A stretch of DNA of 64,000 bases from Nephromyces sp. MM_2019 (taxonomy: Eukaryota > Apicomplexa > Aconoidasida > Nephromycida). Positions 38,419-51,300 of this stretch are shown here, one piece after another. Below the pieces are notes generated by a model. The model saw only the letters and a list, made by a program, of their open reading frames with translations, did no database searches and was not told the DNA's origin. The stretch is taken from NCBI GenBank assembly GCA_015657535.1, contig JADHZB010001399.1:1-64000 (forward strand), in the 5' to 3' direction. Made by a program: the position numbers and the translations under genes. Numbering within the stretch: position 1 is the first letter of the stretch; every line of letters begins with the position of its first letter.

Positions 38419-41400
38419 TTATGTGTTAAGTTTTAGGCACCAGGAAGCAAGAAAGTCAGCCGGTGGTAAGACGGATCGAAGATAATCCATTGAGCTCTCA
38501 CACCACATGATCTGATCCATTTGAGCCTTCGCTGCAACTTGATCACCAAGAATCATGCACATCTTTTCTTCTGTAATCTCCTGTAACAAGACAATGCTAT
38601 GGGCTATTTATAAAAAGCTGCGCGAAGCCTAGCATCGTCTTCGATGCTATCTTTTTTACATGAAAGCTATGCGTTCATAAATAGTTTGAGGGCTAAAAAA
38701 AACACGGAATCTTTAGTTCCCCTTAAAGCTATTGTACGCTGGTAAGGATATAGCAAAAGATAGGCTCATGCAAGTGCAAGTATTACCACATGGCCATTGA
38801 GTTTAAAGCGACAAAACATTGCAATATCGACTACCTGCAGCTCCTTGGTTGCTTTCTCAATTATTCCATAGCATCCTGCTTCTACCTTATGAAAATTCGC
38901 CCGGACGTCACTACAGCAACCAAAGCACTATCGAAAATTAAAAAAAAAAGCAAAAAAGTCTAGGCCTAAACAATTTAAATTGTAATACCGGTAATTTAGA
39001 TATATTGCAAATAACCCCTACACCTTGACATCATTCATTATTTTTTTCTGACCACTGCATAGTTTTGTTAACAGACCAGCAGTTTTTGGGTAGACTTTTC
39101 AGCATGCACGAACAAGCAGCTTCGTAACCACCATAATTAGCACATATAAGAGAGCGTGCTATGAACTTCTATCATGCACTTAACAGCTATATCACATGCA
39201 TTAGAACCTCGATAGTAGTTGGATTATTCATGAATTTTTTCTGAGCTTTTTTGCTTGCAACTTACCTTAGGAGAGCGTCTACAATGTCGGCTTGCTTCCT
39301 TAAATTGACTTTTCTTCCGTGGAATATTTTGTGAAGTACGTTCGACTTCAAATGCTCTGCTTTAAAAGCTTCATTTATAGAAACTAAAGCATTGGAAACT
39401 GCAAACAGAAAGGGAAAAGGACGAATACCCCACCTTATGAGCAATAACTCGATTTCATCAAGCTCTATCAGAAAAAATAGGGCAACGACGGTGTACGCAA
39501 TAATTGTATGGCACAGCTCTATTCCTGCGGTTTCTCATGTAGTCGCACTTAGGCCCTATATACCTTTTTGAAGTAAAAACTTGATTCCTACGAGCTTTTT
39601 GCTCAAATTATAAAACAGCTCTACTGCGGGGTATATATACAGCGAAAAAAAGTGTTTTGCTTGCAAGGTTCTCATCTGTTTCCTTTCTAGAGCTATTATC
39701 TTTGAATGGGACAAAATTGGCAAATACTGAAAGTGTATCTTGTGTTACACCATTGTTCCATACCTTGTGCTTTAAGGCCACAGGTTTTGTCGATAATGTC
39801 AGTGTGTGCATGATAGGTTTTACAGAGTCGACACACTGGAATCTGACATGCCAAACAGAAGGTGCTGCACTCGTTCAAAGGATGGTACTTACATTTCCCG
39901 TTTGGCCTAGGCATCTAAATAACAAAAGCTTCAAATTGGTGCTGAGTATACATTGCCAGAAATAAATTAATCACACTTTGGTACATGAGAAACTTAATAT
40001 AATGGGAAGCCATCAAAGGTGAACGAAAGTTGCGATGCTTGGTTTTATAGCTTGCTCTGTAGCAAAGCGATGCATATTTGCAGTTAATGCAGTATAGCAA
40101 AAACTTAGCCTCTCATCTTAGCTCCTACTCCTTTTTTTGCAACATGCTAGTGCTCACCTCACTCAGTGATGATCGCACGTGCCGGGAGACTAGCTTGTTA
40201 TGTGAATGCAGCTGCAGGTCGCAATCTTTGCATAGCCTGTCAAGGGAAGTGAAAGATCGCAAAATGATTGAGTTCAATAACATAGAAAGGTCCGTTATCA
40301 AAGAAGCTAATGAGCTGAAAGAGGAAAAAATTGCAGCCGAAAGACAGATGCGGTGGTTTGCCTAGCTATAACCATGTTAAATTCATGTGCTCAAGTCTTT
40401 CTTCTAAAGAATGCATTCTTTCTGCAAATTTTTTTTGTGCTTGCGGTTCTTGGAACATGCTCAGTTTTCGAACTTTATATTCATCAAACCTGGCGCAATC
40501 GGCTCCGCACCAAACTTCTGAAGGGGCGTCTTGACAGTTGTCACACAAGGGAACGGCAAAAGACTCTTTATAAGTAGGATCACATTCGACTTGTAATAGA
40601 TATCTAGGAAGGACCTGGAGGCGAAGCGCAAGGAGCTCAATATCTCTTTCCAATCAATGAATACCACATATTTTTTTAAAAACTAGCTTGTCGGAATGAA
40701 GCCTTGGTCCGTTATGCGAGAAAAAACTTCACTACACTCGTTCAACTCAGGCTTATGTTCTCCAACCATAGATGACTGTGATACGGGTCATGAGTGCTTC
40801 TCTGCAGTAGTTTGTTTAAGCTTACATGAGGTGGGGTAGTGCAGATGTACGTCATATCAGCTCCGTTGGACAGCTTCAACCCTACATGATGCTTTTTTCG
40901 TGTGCTCGAACGTTAACTACCTTACTTCCTCACACTTCAAGCACAGTGTGGCATCTTCAGTCGTTCCACGGCACTATTCACCCGTATTCACTGTTTGTCT
41001 ACGCATTCAGGTTTAGTGTTATTCCTCTTTGGAAGATAGTATTTTCCTTTTTTTGCATTAAGCTATTTTTTGTACTAACCACAGGCTTATAATTACCTGA
41101 GACCCGCTGTACAATATATACGTATGATTGAAAGTATGTCTGGGCAATACCCCCATCGCAGCGACAGTCTCAAGTCCAAAGCACTGTTTTCCGTCATTCT
41201 CCCCAGCAGCGTCTCTTGAGTAACCGCTATCCTGCGGGAAAGAGAAAGTGAGATTTCCCTCATTGTAGCTAGAGTTTTTAATGAAAACACTGTCAAATTC
41301 TGGTGGTAAAGTGAATCTTTCTCCCGATGCGTACTCTTCATCCTGCAGGACCATGCTTTTTCCAACCCCTACCAAGCAAGCAAAATAAGGAAAACTAAAA

Positions 41401-43445
41401 AAGCATTGATCAATCATGACCATTGATGGAGCAGAACTGTGGTACATTCTATGAAATGATAAATACATGAAATGATTTACAAAAATCCTAAAGTCGCATA
41501 AAAAGACTTGATAAGCAATTCGTAACTATTTTATAATCATGTGGCAGAGGTAAGATAGCAGAAAAACAAGCAGAAGCAATCCTGTGCGTCATTAAAACCA
41601 CGGAACATGGCGTTATTGTGACATGGGAGTAGCTAGTACTGGAATTAATGTTCTCTGCAGTATTCGGTTTTTATACCCTGGATAGACACGAGAGCACTAT
41701 TGCGTAACACAGTATGAGCTTTGGGTGGTGCCGATAATAGGGACATATAAAATACCTATCTGACATAAGAATAGGTTATGAAGCCGCCTCTCTCCAATTA
41801 ATAACTGAGATGTAGCAGCGTCTAACGCCTGCTCTGAATTAGTAATTCGGTTACCATCATTGCCGACTTTTCCTTCGAAAGCACCTGAATTATGTTTGAT
41901 CATCTTTAGATGCTATGGAGCTTTTCAAGGCATAACAATACAAAAATACTACCAAGGAATTCTTAGTCAGCAACTTGAAATTTCTATGGTGTGATTTAAA
42001 AAATTTTCAGAGCGTGGGTAATTTTTACCTGGCAGCAAGCATGCTAGCAAGAATGTGAAGCTAAACGCCTTTTAAACCATATTTACACACATTCGAAACC
42101 AATTTGTTCTGCTACCTACTGGTGCATACGCGACCAACCAGACTAGCCTGTATATATTTGTTTTTGCAAAGCACGCTAATCTGGTATGTTTACCTGTGAT
42201 GTTCTCGCTCTCAAATTTGTTCATCAGTGGAAAACCAGGAAAGCTGTTATTATTTATCAAACGTAAATTTCACAGTTTTGGGGCTAACTTATGAAGATAA
42301 CTAAAACTATGAAGCTATAAATTACGCTACTAAGATTTGTTTACTGGGGAATAGACGTTGAGCAATGCTTTGTAAAAATAAAAGAATTTTATTGGGTAAA
42401 AACCTGAAATTTCCCACTGTAAACTTCATGCCTTTCTTTGGTATCTGTATCCCACGCCGAAATACTTCTTGTATCGAATTACCTTCTTCCAATGTGCTAG
42501 TATCAACGTAGGAATGAAGCAGCATTCTCCCCTAGATACAAAATAGTATAACTGTATAATCCTGTAAGCCCAGTAAACTCTCTGATTCATAAAAAACCCC
42601 ACTACCTTTCCGAGGAGCATCTAATGCATTGCTAAGAATTATTAGACAAAGCGCTTTTTGGCAAAAAATGTATTTAATTGAGTAGGGTAGAACATCGTAA
42701 GGCAATGCCTCTCGGCAGCAGAGGAGTGGCAGATAAGTTATGAATATCCCAGCTTTGTATTACGATGCCTAAGAATTGAACTCTTCGACGATTCACTTTT
42801 CAAAACGTTTAATTAACGTAGCCTGCTTCCGGAAGTGTACAGCATTTTCTCTGCAAATCTGAGCATTAGGATATGTGTGAAGAATTCACTGTGTGCCTAT
42901 CTTTCTAACGAAAAATAGCTAAAATATCTAGAGGCACAATCCAGAGCTAGCCATACCGCATACGGTATACGTATGTCAAACTATCATCGTTCCGCTTTCT
43001 TACCATGCACTTTCTCTCAAACTGTATGACAAGATGAGGTTGTGCCACCTTCCAAGCCTGCCTTAACTTCACGCGAGAACTGCGAGCATGCAGCTGTAGC
43101 ATATATTCAAGAACTCTCCATTCTTCTGAATTGACCAGCATTGCGCCTTTTTTAGCGAAGAACTCACTTCCATCAGTATCCTTGATGGAAGATACGTTCG
43201 CTGCTAAGTCCATGATAAAGAGGTGCTGAATGCTAAATTTATCGCTCTTTAACAATGGAGGCTGTGAAAAGATTAGTGGCACGAGAGCCCCTGTTGGCCA
43301 ACAAGAGGCTTGCTGCGTTTACAAGTAGAGATGCTATTATACTTATTCGGGTGACAATTTTTATGGTACTGTAGGATAAAGCCGAGATAAAGCAGTCGAT
43401 CCCCAACTTATCAAGGAATATGTCCCCCTTTAAATCCAACAAAAC
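38419..43445 (-). CDS. PARP-like catalytic domain fused to BBX-type and type-2 B-boxes and a coiled coil
   Basis: Minus-strand exons: 43445-43343, 43290-43004, 42531-42404, 42243-42194, 41884-41756, 41368-41097, 40614-40490, 40236-40158, 39914-39764, 39398-39266, 38910-38835, 38580-38419. All phases agree: 1695 nt, 564 aa seen, stop TAA. PARP landmarks: KLRQAWKVAQPHLVIQFERK (VQNP..W-type strand), MLLHSYVDTS (HG motif, here H136-S), FRRGIQI, GMKFTVGNF (G.YFA site, Tyr replaced by Phe), LFLCQIGVGK, LPPEFDSVF, and TYILYSGSQVLPRYLLQ, where the usual Glu is Thr315. First B-box: C347-x2-C-x8-C-x2-D-x4-C-x2-CD-x3-H-x8-H384, exactly the CONSTANS/BBX spacing. Second B-box: CKYH, CLAC, CRLC and HAH (399-428). 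Helical, coiled-coil-like residues follow (NALVSINEAF, VEAGCYGIIEKATKELQE). PARP domains ADP-ribosylate proteins; with an H-F-T triad this one may be mono-acting or inactive. The true start lies upstream and is unresolved. Confidence 0.85.
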
Positions 43446-45350
43446 CTTGAAGAATCATATTTCCTTTTCATATAAATTACTGCTCCTATCATTGATGTCC
43501 TAAATTTGTGCGTAAGGTGGGGCAATCCAGCGGTTCACATACCAACGCTAAATATCTTCACAATGCAAACCTTACTCATTAATTGTGCGGCCATCGTACA
43601 TTACATAGAAAAGTGTGCCCTAGCTACTCAAAGGGTTTGGATGAGGACGATCACATATTTCCACTGCGATACTGCTGCCACTACTATTTGGCCGCAGAAC
43701 AATGTTAGCGGAAGAAAGTTTAACTAATGCTGCATTTATCATGGCAGGAATTGATTTCATTCCCGTACACTGTCGCAAAACTTCACACGCCCACATGGGA
43801 TTGTGCAAGATTTCCACAGGTCAACTAAATAGTAAAATGGAAGGGCGGCCTTTCGGAATTTGCACGTGAGCTGTGAGCTCAATCACTCAAAACGCCTTGG
43901 GGGCGACCAGCATGGTGGTCATGGCCGTAGTAGTTGAAGGCGGGAGATGCCTGCAAGTATGTGCTAGTACTCTACCGCTTAAATTTAATTGTAAAATTCT
44001 TCCCAGAATGGTGGAGCTTACACTGGCGATGGGTATGTAACTATAGACTCAGAAAATGGTATTGACTTTCAATAATTTTGAAATAAACAAAATCGGAATA
44101 TTTATCCGTGGGCAATACGACATTGATGACACATGGAGGGCCAGGGTAATCGCAAAAAAAGGCAAGAGGAGCAATCACTTGTGGAGGTCGTAGCACGAAG
44201 AATACTTAAGTACTAGAAAGAAAGGCATGTCACCTCTCAGCTATACAGAAAAAGCAAAGTAGCGACAGCAAAGTACTCGTGTTTGCCCATTGGCCTGCAG
44301 CATCAGTAATGATTAAAGTATCACTCAAGGTTTTCAAGAATTCTACTGAAACTACCCTCGAAACAAACCCTCCTTAGTGGTACACCCAGGAGTGCTCATT
44401 TGATTCCCGAAATAATAGCAGCGTGCCAGGGCTAAGGGCTATGGGAACGTTACGTGACAAAACAAAAACGCACACAAGTACGTTCCAACTCTAGAAATAA
44501 GATAATTGTCAACATATTCCAAGAGAAAGCAAGCCTCTCAGTAGCCGCATCGGCGCTTTTAGCTATTGATTTGGTTAGATTCTCCTAGTATTTCTAGTGA
44601 TTGCCGGCATGAAATGTGTCAAAATATTCACTGGTTGAACACAAAAAACTAATATGTTCACCGAAGCTTTAATGGATATCTATGTAGAAGATGTTGCCAT
44701 TACCTATGTATATCAGCAAAAAACGCATTGACTGATAACTGTAGCTCTCTCTAACAGAGGTTTATCCTGTATAGTCTCTTTCACTGCTACAGAGCTATTC
44801 CTCCACCTCAGCATTTATAAAAACTTATTTGAAACACGCAGTAGACTAGCCATATGAAGCAGTATACAGCTATTGACTGCTGTTTCATCAAACCTAGAAA
44901 GGAAAATAAGCTTCAGTAGTGTACGCTGATCGGCTGAAAAATATTTTTCGAAAAAATTTATAAAGACAGCGACTATAATCCGTGCGTATGTACTTATATT
45001 TTGGTTTCAAATTACTTGTAAAGCCATGAACTTAGTGATCAAATACGTAGGACCACATGCAGAGAGAGGCAAAAGGAAACATAAGGAGCAGAGAATGGTA
45101 GTGTTACAGGCGCAGGGAAGGATAAACTATTTAGAAGGAGAATTTTGTTCTGGGAAGATATGCCTCTCCACAACAAGGACTGCTGGCAGGTATCGAATTC
45201 AGTGTTTACCTACGACCAAAATAAGGGCTGTCTATTCTTACTAAGCATCAGATCAATTTCTCAGCAACTGAGGTCACTGAATAAGCAAAAATATCAGCCA
45301 GCCTGAACGTTGCTGTCTACAAGTCAATATTTGCAAAATTATACAGCATG
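43446..45350. other. Probable 5' part of the PARP/B-box gene, exons unresolved
   Basis: On the minus strand a coding-like stretch (about 43797-43620, MWACEVLRQCTGMKSIPAM...) and a short start candidate MAAQLM followed by GTAAGG near 43590 may be upstream exons. I could not find a donor in the phase needed for the 43445 exon. Confidence 0.35.
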
Positions 45351-48300
45351 CTAGAAAGAATTTTTCTGGAAGTGCTCTTCATAGCTGTTGGCTATTAGCT
45401 CCTTAATGTATTCAGCCTTTGAAGCCTCATCTGCTAGTCCTTGCCACACGTCACGCTTAACAGTCACCTGAGGACAAAGCACGGTATCAATGATATAAGG
45501 TGAGCATTCACACGACTAAAGCACACGAAGACATAGCTTCACAACATTTCATCACGGTGAGGACGGAATTTAGAGAGTTGGGTTACCAATATGGCAAGCG
45601 TACTCAATGAGTTAAAAACTTAATTCAGAATAGCCTTTAACTTTTTGAATTCATCGAGTGCACCCTACGAATCCTACGTTGATATTCGCCTGGTGCGATA
45701 TTTATCTGTATACGAATGCCTTGGTATTTATTGCGGACACAATTCACACCCAAATAGTGGTGCAATGCAAGTAGGAAAACAGAAATGTAAAAGCTTCGCA
45801 TACCCACCCTTGACCTTTTGAGGCAACTTTCGGTAAGCAAACGTGGCTACTTAAAAAAAGAGCTCTGAGAAAAAATTTAAGAGAGAACGGCCCACGATAC
45901 TGTCTAAGAAGAGCTAAGGCCGTATCATGCTATAGATTCCTCTTCATCCGCAGAGAGTGAAGATCAGTGCTTGATACTCGAAAAAAAAGCTAGCAATCAG
46001 AAACAGCGAAAAAAAGTAAAAATATAGTATTAAGCGGCAGATTGTACAATTTTTTTTTCACCAAAACGAGAAAAATAAAGTTGAAGTTTAGCAAAACATA
46101 GGCAGAGAAGCACACATAAGAATCCAAATCATAGGGAAAAACGGAAAAAAAACTGAAGTGCAGCAAAACGAAAGAGCAAAACATAGGCAGAGAAGGGCAC
46201 ATAAAAATCAAAACTACCAGCAAAAATAAAAGCTATCTGTGAAGCATAAGCAAGAAAAAAAAAGAGGCAAAAAAAGCAAAAATTAAAACTATGAAGTAGC
46301 AGAATAGCCGAACAAAGCAAATACTATACATCACGAAAAGCCGCAAAGCGTGATTCTCAGTAATACATAGCAAACTCTCCGCTCAGTCTCTATTCAGCAT
46401 GAGTATCAGGCAAATAAAAATACATGTAGAGCATTAAGGCTGAGAGATACATGCCCATATTTTCAGAAAAGCTTTGCATAGCAATCAAAATTATCGAAAC
46501 ATTCTCAACCGAGAATGGCAATACGACGGGTTTGACACTAGGGAAAAAATTCATTTGCCACATTCTAAAAAAGTACGGAGCAGCCTCCAAAACTAATAAG
46601 ACTGCATTTATACTTCGTGCTCATACATGAGAAAAGTCCGAGAAGCTACTGGAAGAAGAAGCTCTTTTAAAGCTATCAATTTTAGCAAAATCTTTGTCTT
46701 TTATAAGCATGCTGCAACTCATTTCATAAAATGGCGTATAATTCCTTCAGCGAGATGTAGTTAAAATGCAAAAAAAAGATATGATAAAGCTGAGTTAAAG
46801 CCATTACCACTGCCAGCGATACATACCATTGCAATGCAACAAACATTCCATCGAAAAAGTTTAGCGAGGAGAGAAAACACAAGGGCAGGGAAAAAATCCT
46901 TACGATAGCGAGGAATTGCAAGAATATTCTGCCCTTGAACCACTTAATAGTAAGGTGTGTGCGAAGTAACAGGCGACAAAGCTTCATATAGCACATCAGG
47001 GCTTGCTCTACCTTCTCCTTAAACTCAAAAATCTCCTTTAATTACTCTTTCCATCAAAAATCTTAACCCCCCATATTACCAATCTTCGTTTACCGTGCCC
47101 GGAATTGATGCAGCAAACAAAAACGTTACCCTACCAAAAATTTCCTGGGAAAACCGTTCAAGATGTAATCAGACTTTTACGAAAAAAGTACTAGCAAACC
47201 TCAACTATCAGAATAAAAGATACGTTTTATTCTATACCAACTGCAATAGTCTTTTGTTCCAACTACTTAGAAGGTGTTGCTACACTCAATTCCCTCTACG
47301 AAATCGCTCCCCATGCTTCACAACTCAAAATTCTTCACAAGAAGTCATACCCCTTTAATCACATAAAATATAAGTACCTGTAGCAAGAGCGCCCCAAAAG
47401 TCCCGTGAAGGCTCATATATATATATGCGCCTCTACTTTCAAGCCATACGTATCAGCATACGCACTAAAAGGTTATGAAAATGTGAATTGCCACTCGCTC
47501 ATTAGCTAAAATTTTGAGGCGAATTTCTTGAATCTACAGAGCAATACAGCCAATCACTATTTAGAGACTAGCCCATTCGATAGTACAAAAAAAGAAGCCT
47601 GATCCCCAAAAAAAAATGCAACGACCCTCAAAAAGTTTTTATATAGCATTCCAAAGCAGACTCATGTTTGTTAGAGCTTACCACAAGAAAACCCATCATC
47701 CGGAGATGGTCATTTTTTAGAGCTAGATAAGCATCAACAGGATCATTGTAATCTTTATAAGTTAATGAATCTACAACAAAAGCAACACTGTGAAGATGTC
47801 CGGGAGGTACTACTCGTTGAGAAGCTTCTTCGTGCTGCCCTTTGTGTACCTCACCTACCGCCTCTACAAAGGAGCTATGTAGAAGGTTTTCGGCCTCTTT
47901 CTTATCAGGGCCTTGCATTACTACTGAAATGTCATACATATTACGCATTGAAACCCTCTTTTTAGGAATATATCGCGAAGATTCGCTTTCATAGTGGGGT
48001 TCCTTCCCACTGATGAGCAGGCCGACCAGAGCATGCCATAAGGGGGAACCAGGGGTAAGAGCCTCAAAAATCTGTTGAGTTTTTCGCAACAAGCAGAGGG
48101 TACCTCTCATTATAATTTATCAACAAGTCACTCATCTTGCTGCGAATATACCCTATACTAAAAACCACTCAGCTAATGGCAGGAGAAGGAATTTTCCTGC
48201 CAGAGGTATTGGTCGGATAATGAGATAAGAAAAAACTAATTTGCTTACGTCATAACCTACAGCACCAGTCCCAATTATCAGGAAGAAAACAAGAAATACA

Positions 48301-51300
48301 AGGGTATACAGAAGCAGGAAGAAGAGAAATCACTGACTAAAAACGCTCAGCATAACTTATTAAAGTCTCAGGCTCTATATAGCCTCTGCGCTAAATAAAC
48401 ATACAGGGAGGCCACGCAAATATATACCATCACAGCTCTACCAACACCATCGGAAAATACCCATAAAGACGTATATTTTTTAACATTAAACATGAGATAG
48501 CACGCACACACACATGCGTGTTCTAAATGTTTACTCTTCAATTTATCCATTTTTAAATAACGAAATTCCCCGAAAAAACTCGCTACTAACGTCCAAATAC
48601 AGCATATCATAGCAGACTGGGCACACACATACCGATAGTACAAGCACCCTTAGTATAGCATGTCTGTGTCTATGCGCACACTTTTTCAAACGACAGCAAT
48701 CTCCAGAGTGTCTACCAAACACTCCAATACTATTCCTTTAATGTTGAACTCCATATATTCAATTTGTAATCACCCAATGGAAGAGCGAAAGGCACACATT
48801 ATTGAAGTACCAGGAAGGCTACCAGCATCAACGCACTCGTTTATCATACTTCAAAGAGAGGCAAGCATCGAATGCATATCAGTGCAATGCAAAAACTAAT
48901 GATCTTTGTATAGGTCCGCTCTTGGAGAAACAAAAAAAATTCATTTCCTACCTCATCTTCAACCCTGTTGGCGGCGTCATCATATACCTCCAAGAGCTTT
49001 AAACATTCCATATGCTTTCCTTCTCCCGAAAAAAACTTTAAAAAAGGTAAAACAGGGAGTATGTAAGCTAAAAAGAGCCTACTGTTCTTGTGATAAGGCA
49101 GAAAAATCTAGCATTTTTGCCAGAAATGTAATTAAAACGAAGCTTCTGCCTGAAAAATTCGGCGAAATAGTAAAAATTAATGAATTCTTTATCCTACCAT
49201 CGCAGGCTAATCTCTTCAATTAATCTTATATTAAATAAGTCATTTAATACCTATTTTCCCTCTAAAGACATTCGCATCACTTTGATTCCGTTTAAGAGAT
49301 GCTTATCTCAAAAGTCCTGCGTGCATTTTTCTAGTATACTATGAATTTTTTAAAGCTTTTTTCTGCTTCACAGTTGCTTTTGTGCTCAAACATCCACTGT
49401 TACCTTCATACTACTAAGAATACTAGCAACGTGCCTTCCAATAGCATAAGTTTTTGGGTGATTTAGCGGCTAATAAAGCGTAACAAGGAAACTCATCGTC
49501 AAATTTTATTTTCGACAGAAATTTGCTGTCTTCATTAGCAGGAGTGAATCAAACAGAATGAAGATGTACGAAAGGAGGATCAAAGAGCTTTTCCTTTCAA
49601 AAAATGAGGGAAAATTAGAGCAACGGCATAGTAAGCAAGCGAATAACCTTCATGCGGATTAGGATGCTGGAGTTTAAGGGGGTGAACGTAGCATATGAAA
49701 AAGGCAACCAGATTCGCACACACACAGAATGTTTCCAGGGCAGCAATACAAAGCCAATTCTAGAAGAAAGAGTGGCTGCCACTCATATATAATAAAAAAT
49801 TTTTAGTTTTTTACTTTAACGCACTACACACACACACATAAACATATAATTCGCGAGTCCCGGAAAAAAAATTGACTCGTTCTTTAAAAAGATCACCTCA
49901 ACTTTGGCAAGGCCTAAAGAAAGAGATACGATACAAGCTTCGTGCGTATCCCATTACTGGGATCATACTGAAGATCTTTCTCTATATACATGAAATCCCT
50001 AATCTATACGGTGAATCGTCCAAAGGTACGATACAACACCTAATGTATATATAAAAGGGCCAGAGTCCACACATAAAAGGAGAGTTCAGCAGAGATAATC
50101 CTCAAGAGAAGCGTAAAATTCAGAGAGAAACACACACGAGTTCGAGGAGCAGTTTTTGCAGCAAATTGAAGCAGTGTAAGCAAATATATGGGCGCTTTGC
50201 AATGCGTAGGATTAGCGATAATGAGTTGAATCATTGCGTGTGTATTCAGTGTGCGCTAACTTTATATTCCTTCCCTGTACAACACACATAGGGAAGCCTA
50301 AATTTACACAAACCTATCGCAATGGGCCCGCTTACTGTACTATCTACGGTACCATATACAATCGGAATCGTGTGCAATAATGAAAAAAGATGTGAAAATT
50401 TCGTGAACTTGGCAGCGAAAGGTGTGCAGCATAGTAAGCGAAAGGTGTGCATCCCAACAGGCCAAAAGGGTGCATCCCAATAGGCCAAAAAATACCTAAA
50501 GCTGCACTTGAGCTCCACAAAAAATAGCCTTCCATCCAATTTCACGCTGATAAAAATGCAAACATATAAAAGCGTTTCGTCACATCTAAACTAACACACA
50601 CCAATACGCGAGAGGGAGCAGCGCTACCATAGCTTTGAACCAAAATTCTCGGCGATTTCACTCAAAAAAACTACATGTCTCCCTTCACCTGAAGAAAGGG
50701 CTCCCAAAGCTCTCGATCCGACATAAGCTGCAATGAAAGAAGGCCAAAATGTGACTAAAGAGAGGCTACACTACTTAAAGCTAACTAAAACATCATCAAA
50801 ATTGTGCAAATACGCGTGTGCACCCTTTAAAGTTTGAGACTGTGAAAAACTGCATGTAGTCTTCCAAACACACACGCATCAATCTCAGCAAGCTGAGACT
50901 TGAAATTTGCCTCTAATAGGCATACTTGAGCAGGCAAATTAGCTGTCTTGACTATTCTAAATACTTTGTCTGTGTAAGCACCTACAGTGAAGCATAGCAA
51001 GCCCAATAGCATACGTTCTAGCCTAGCACACCCTACGCACAGGCTTTTGCTTCAGCTGAGGTCGTTCTTTATGCCAATAAAAAGCCATCTAATACTCTAA
51101 AAAAAAAAAGGGCAGACTTAGCTTTAAAAAGCCTGCGCACACACACGCCTACCTGCCTACCTATGGGTACAACAGAAGCAAAATCATACGCTGTGTGTGT
51201 GGAAATATGAGTTGTTTGCACACTTACGAGTCATCTTGGGTGAATGTATACGCGAGTCCTTGTGGGGAACTTGCAACTGTGCGTGCATACGCGTGTGNNN

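Noticed and set aside
45990..46996. Several Phe/Leu-rich minus-strand ORFs resembling membrane proteins
   Set aside because: They are translations of T-rich intron sequence of the RAP gene, with no splice borders and monotonous composition.
50246..50545. 99-codon minus-strand ORF with repeated motifs
   Set aside because: The repeats come from a short DNA tandem duplication in an intron.
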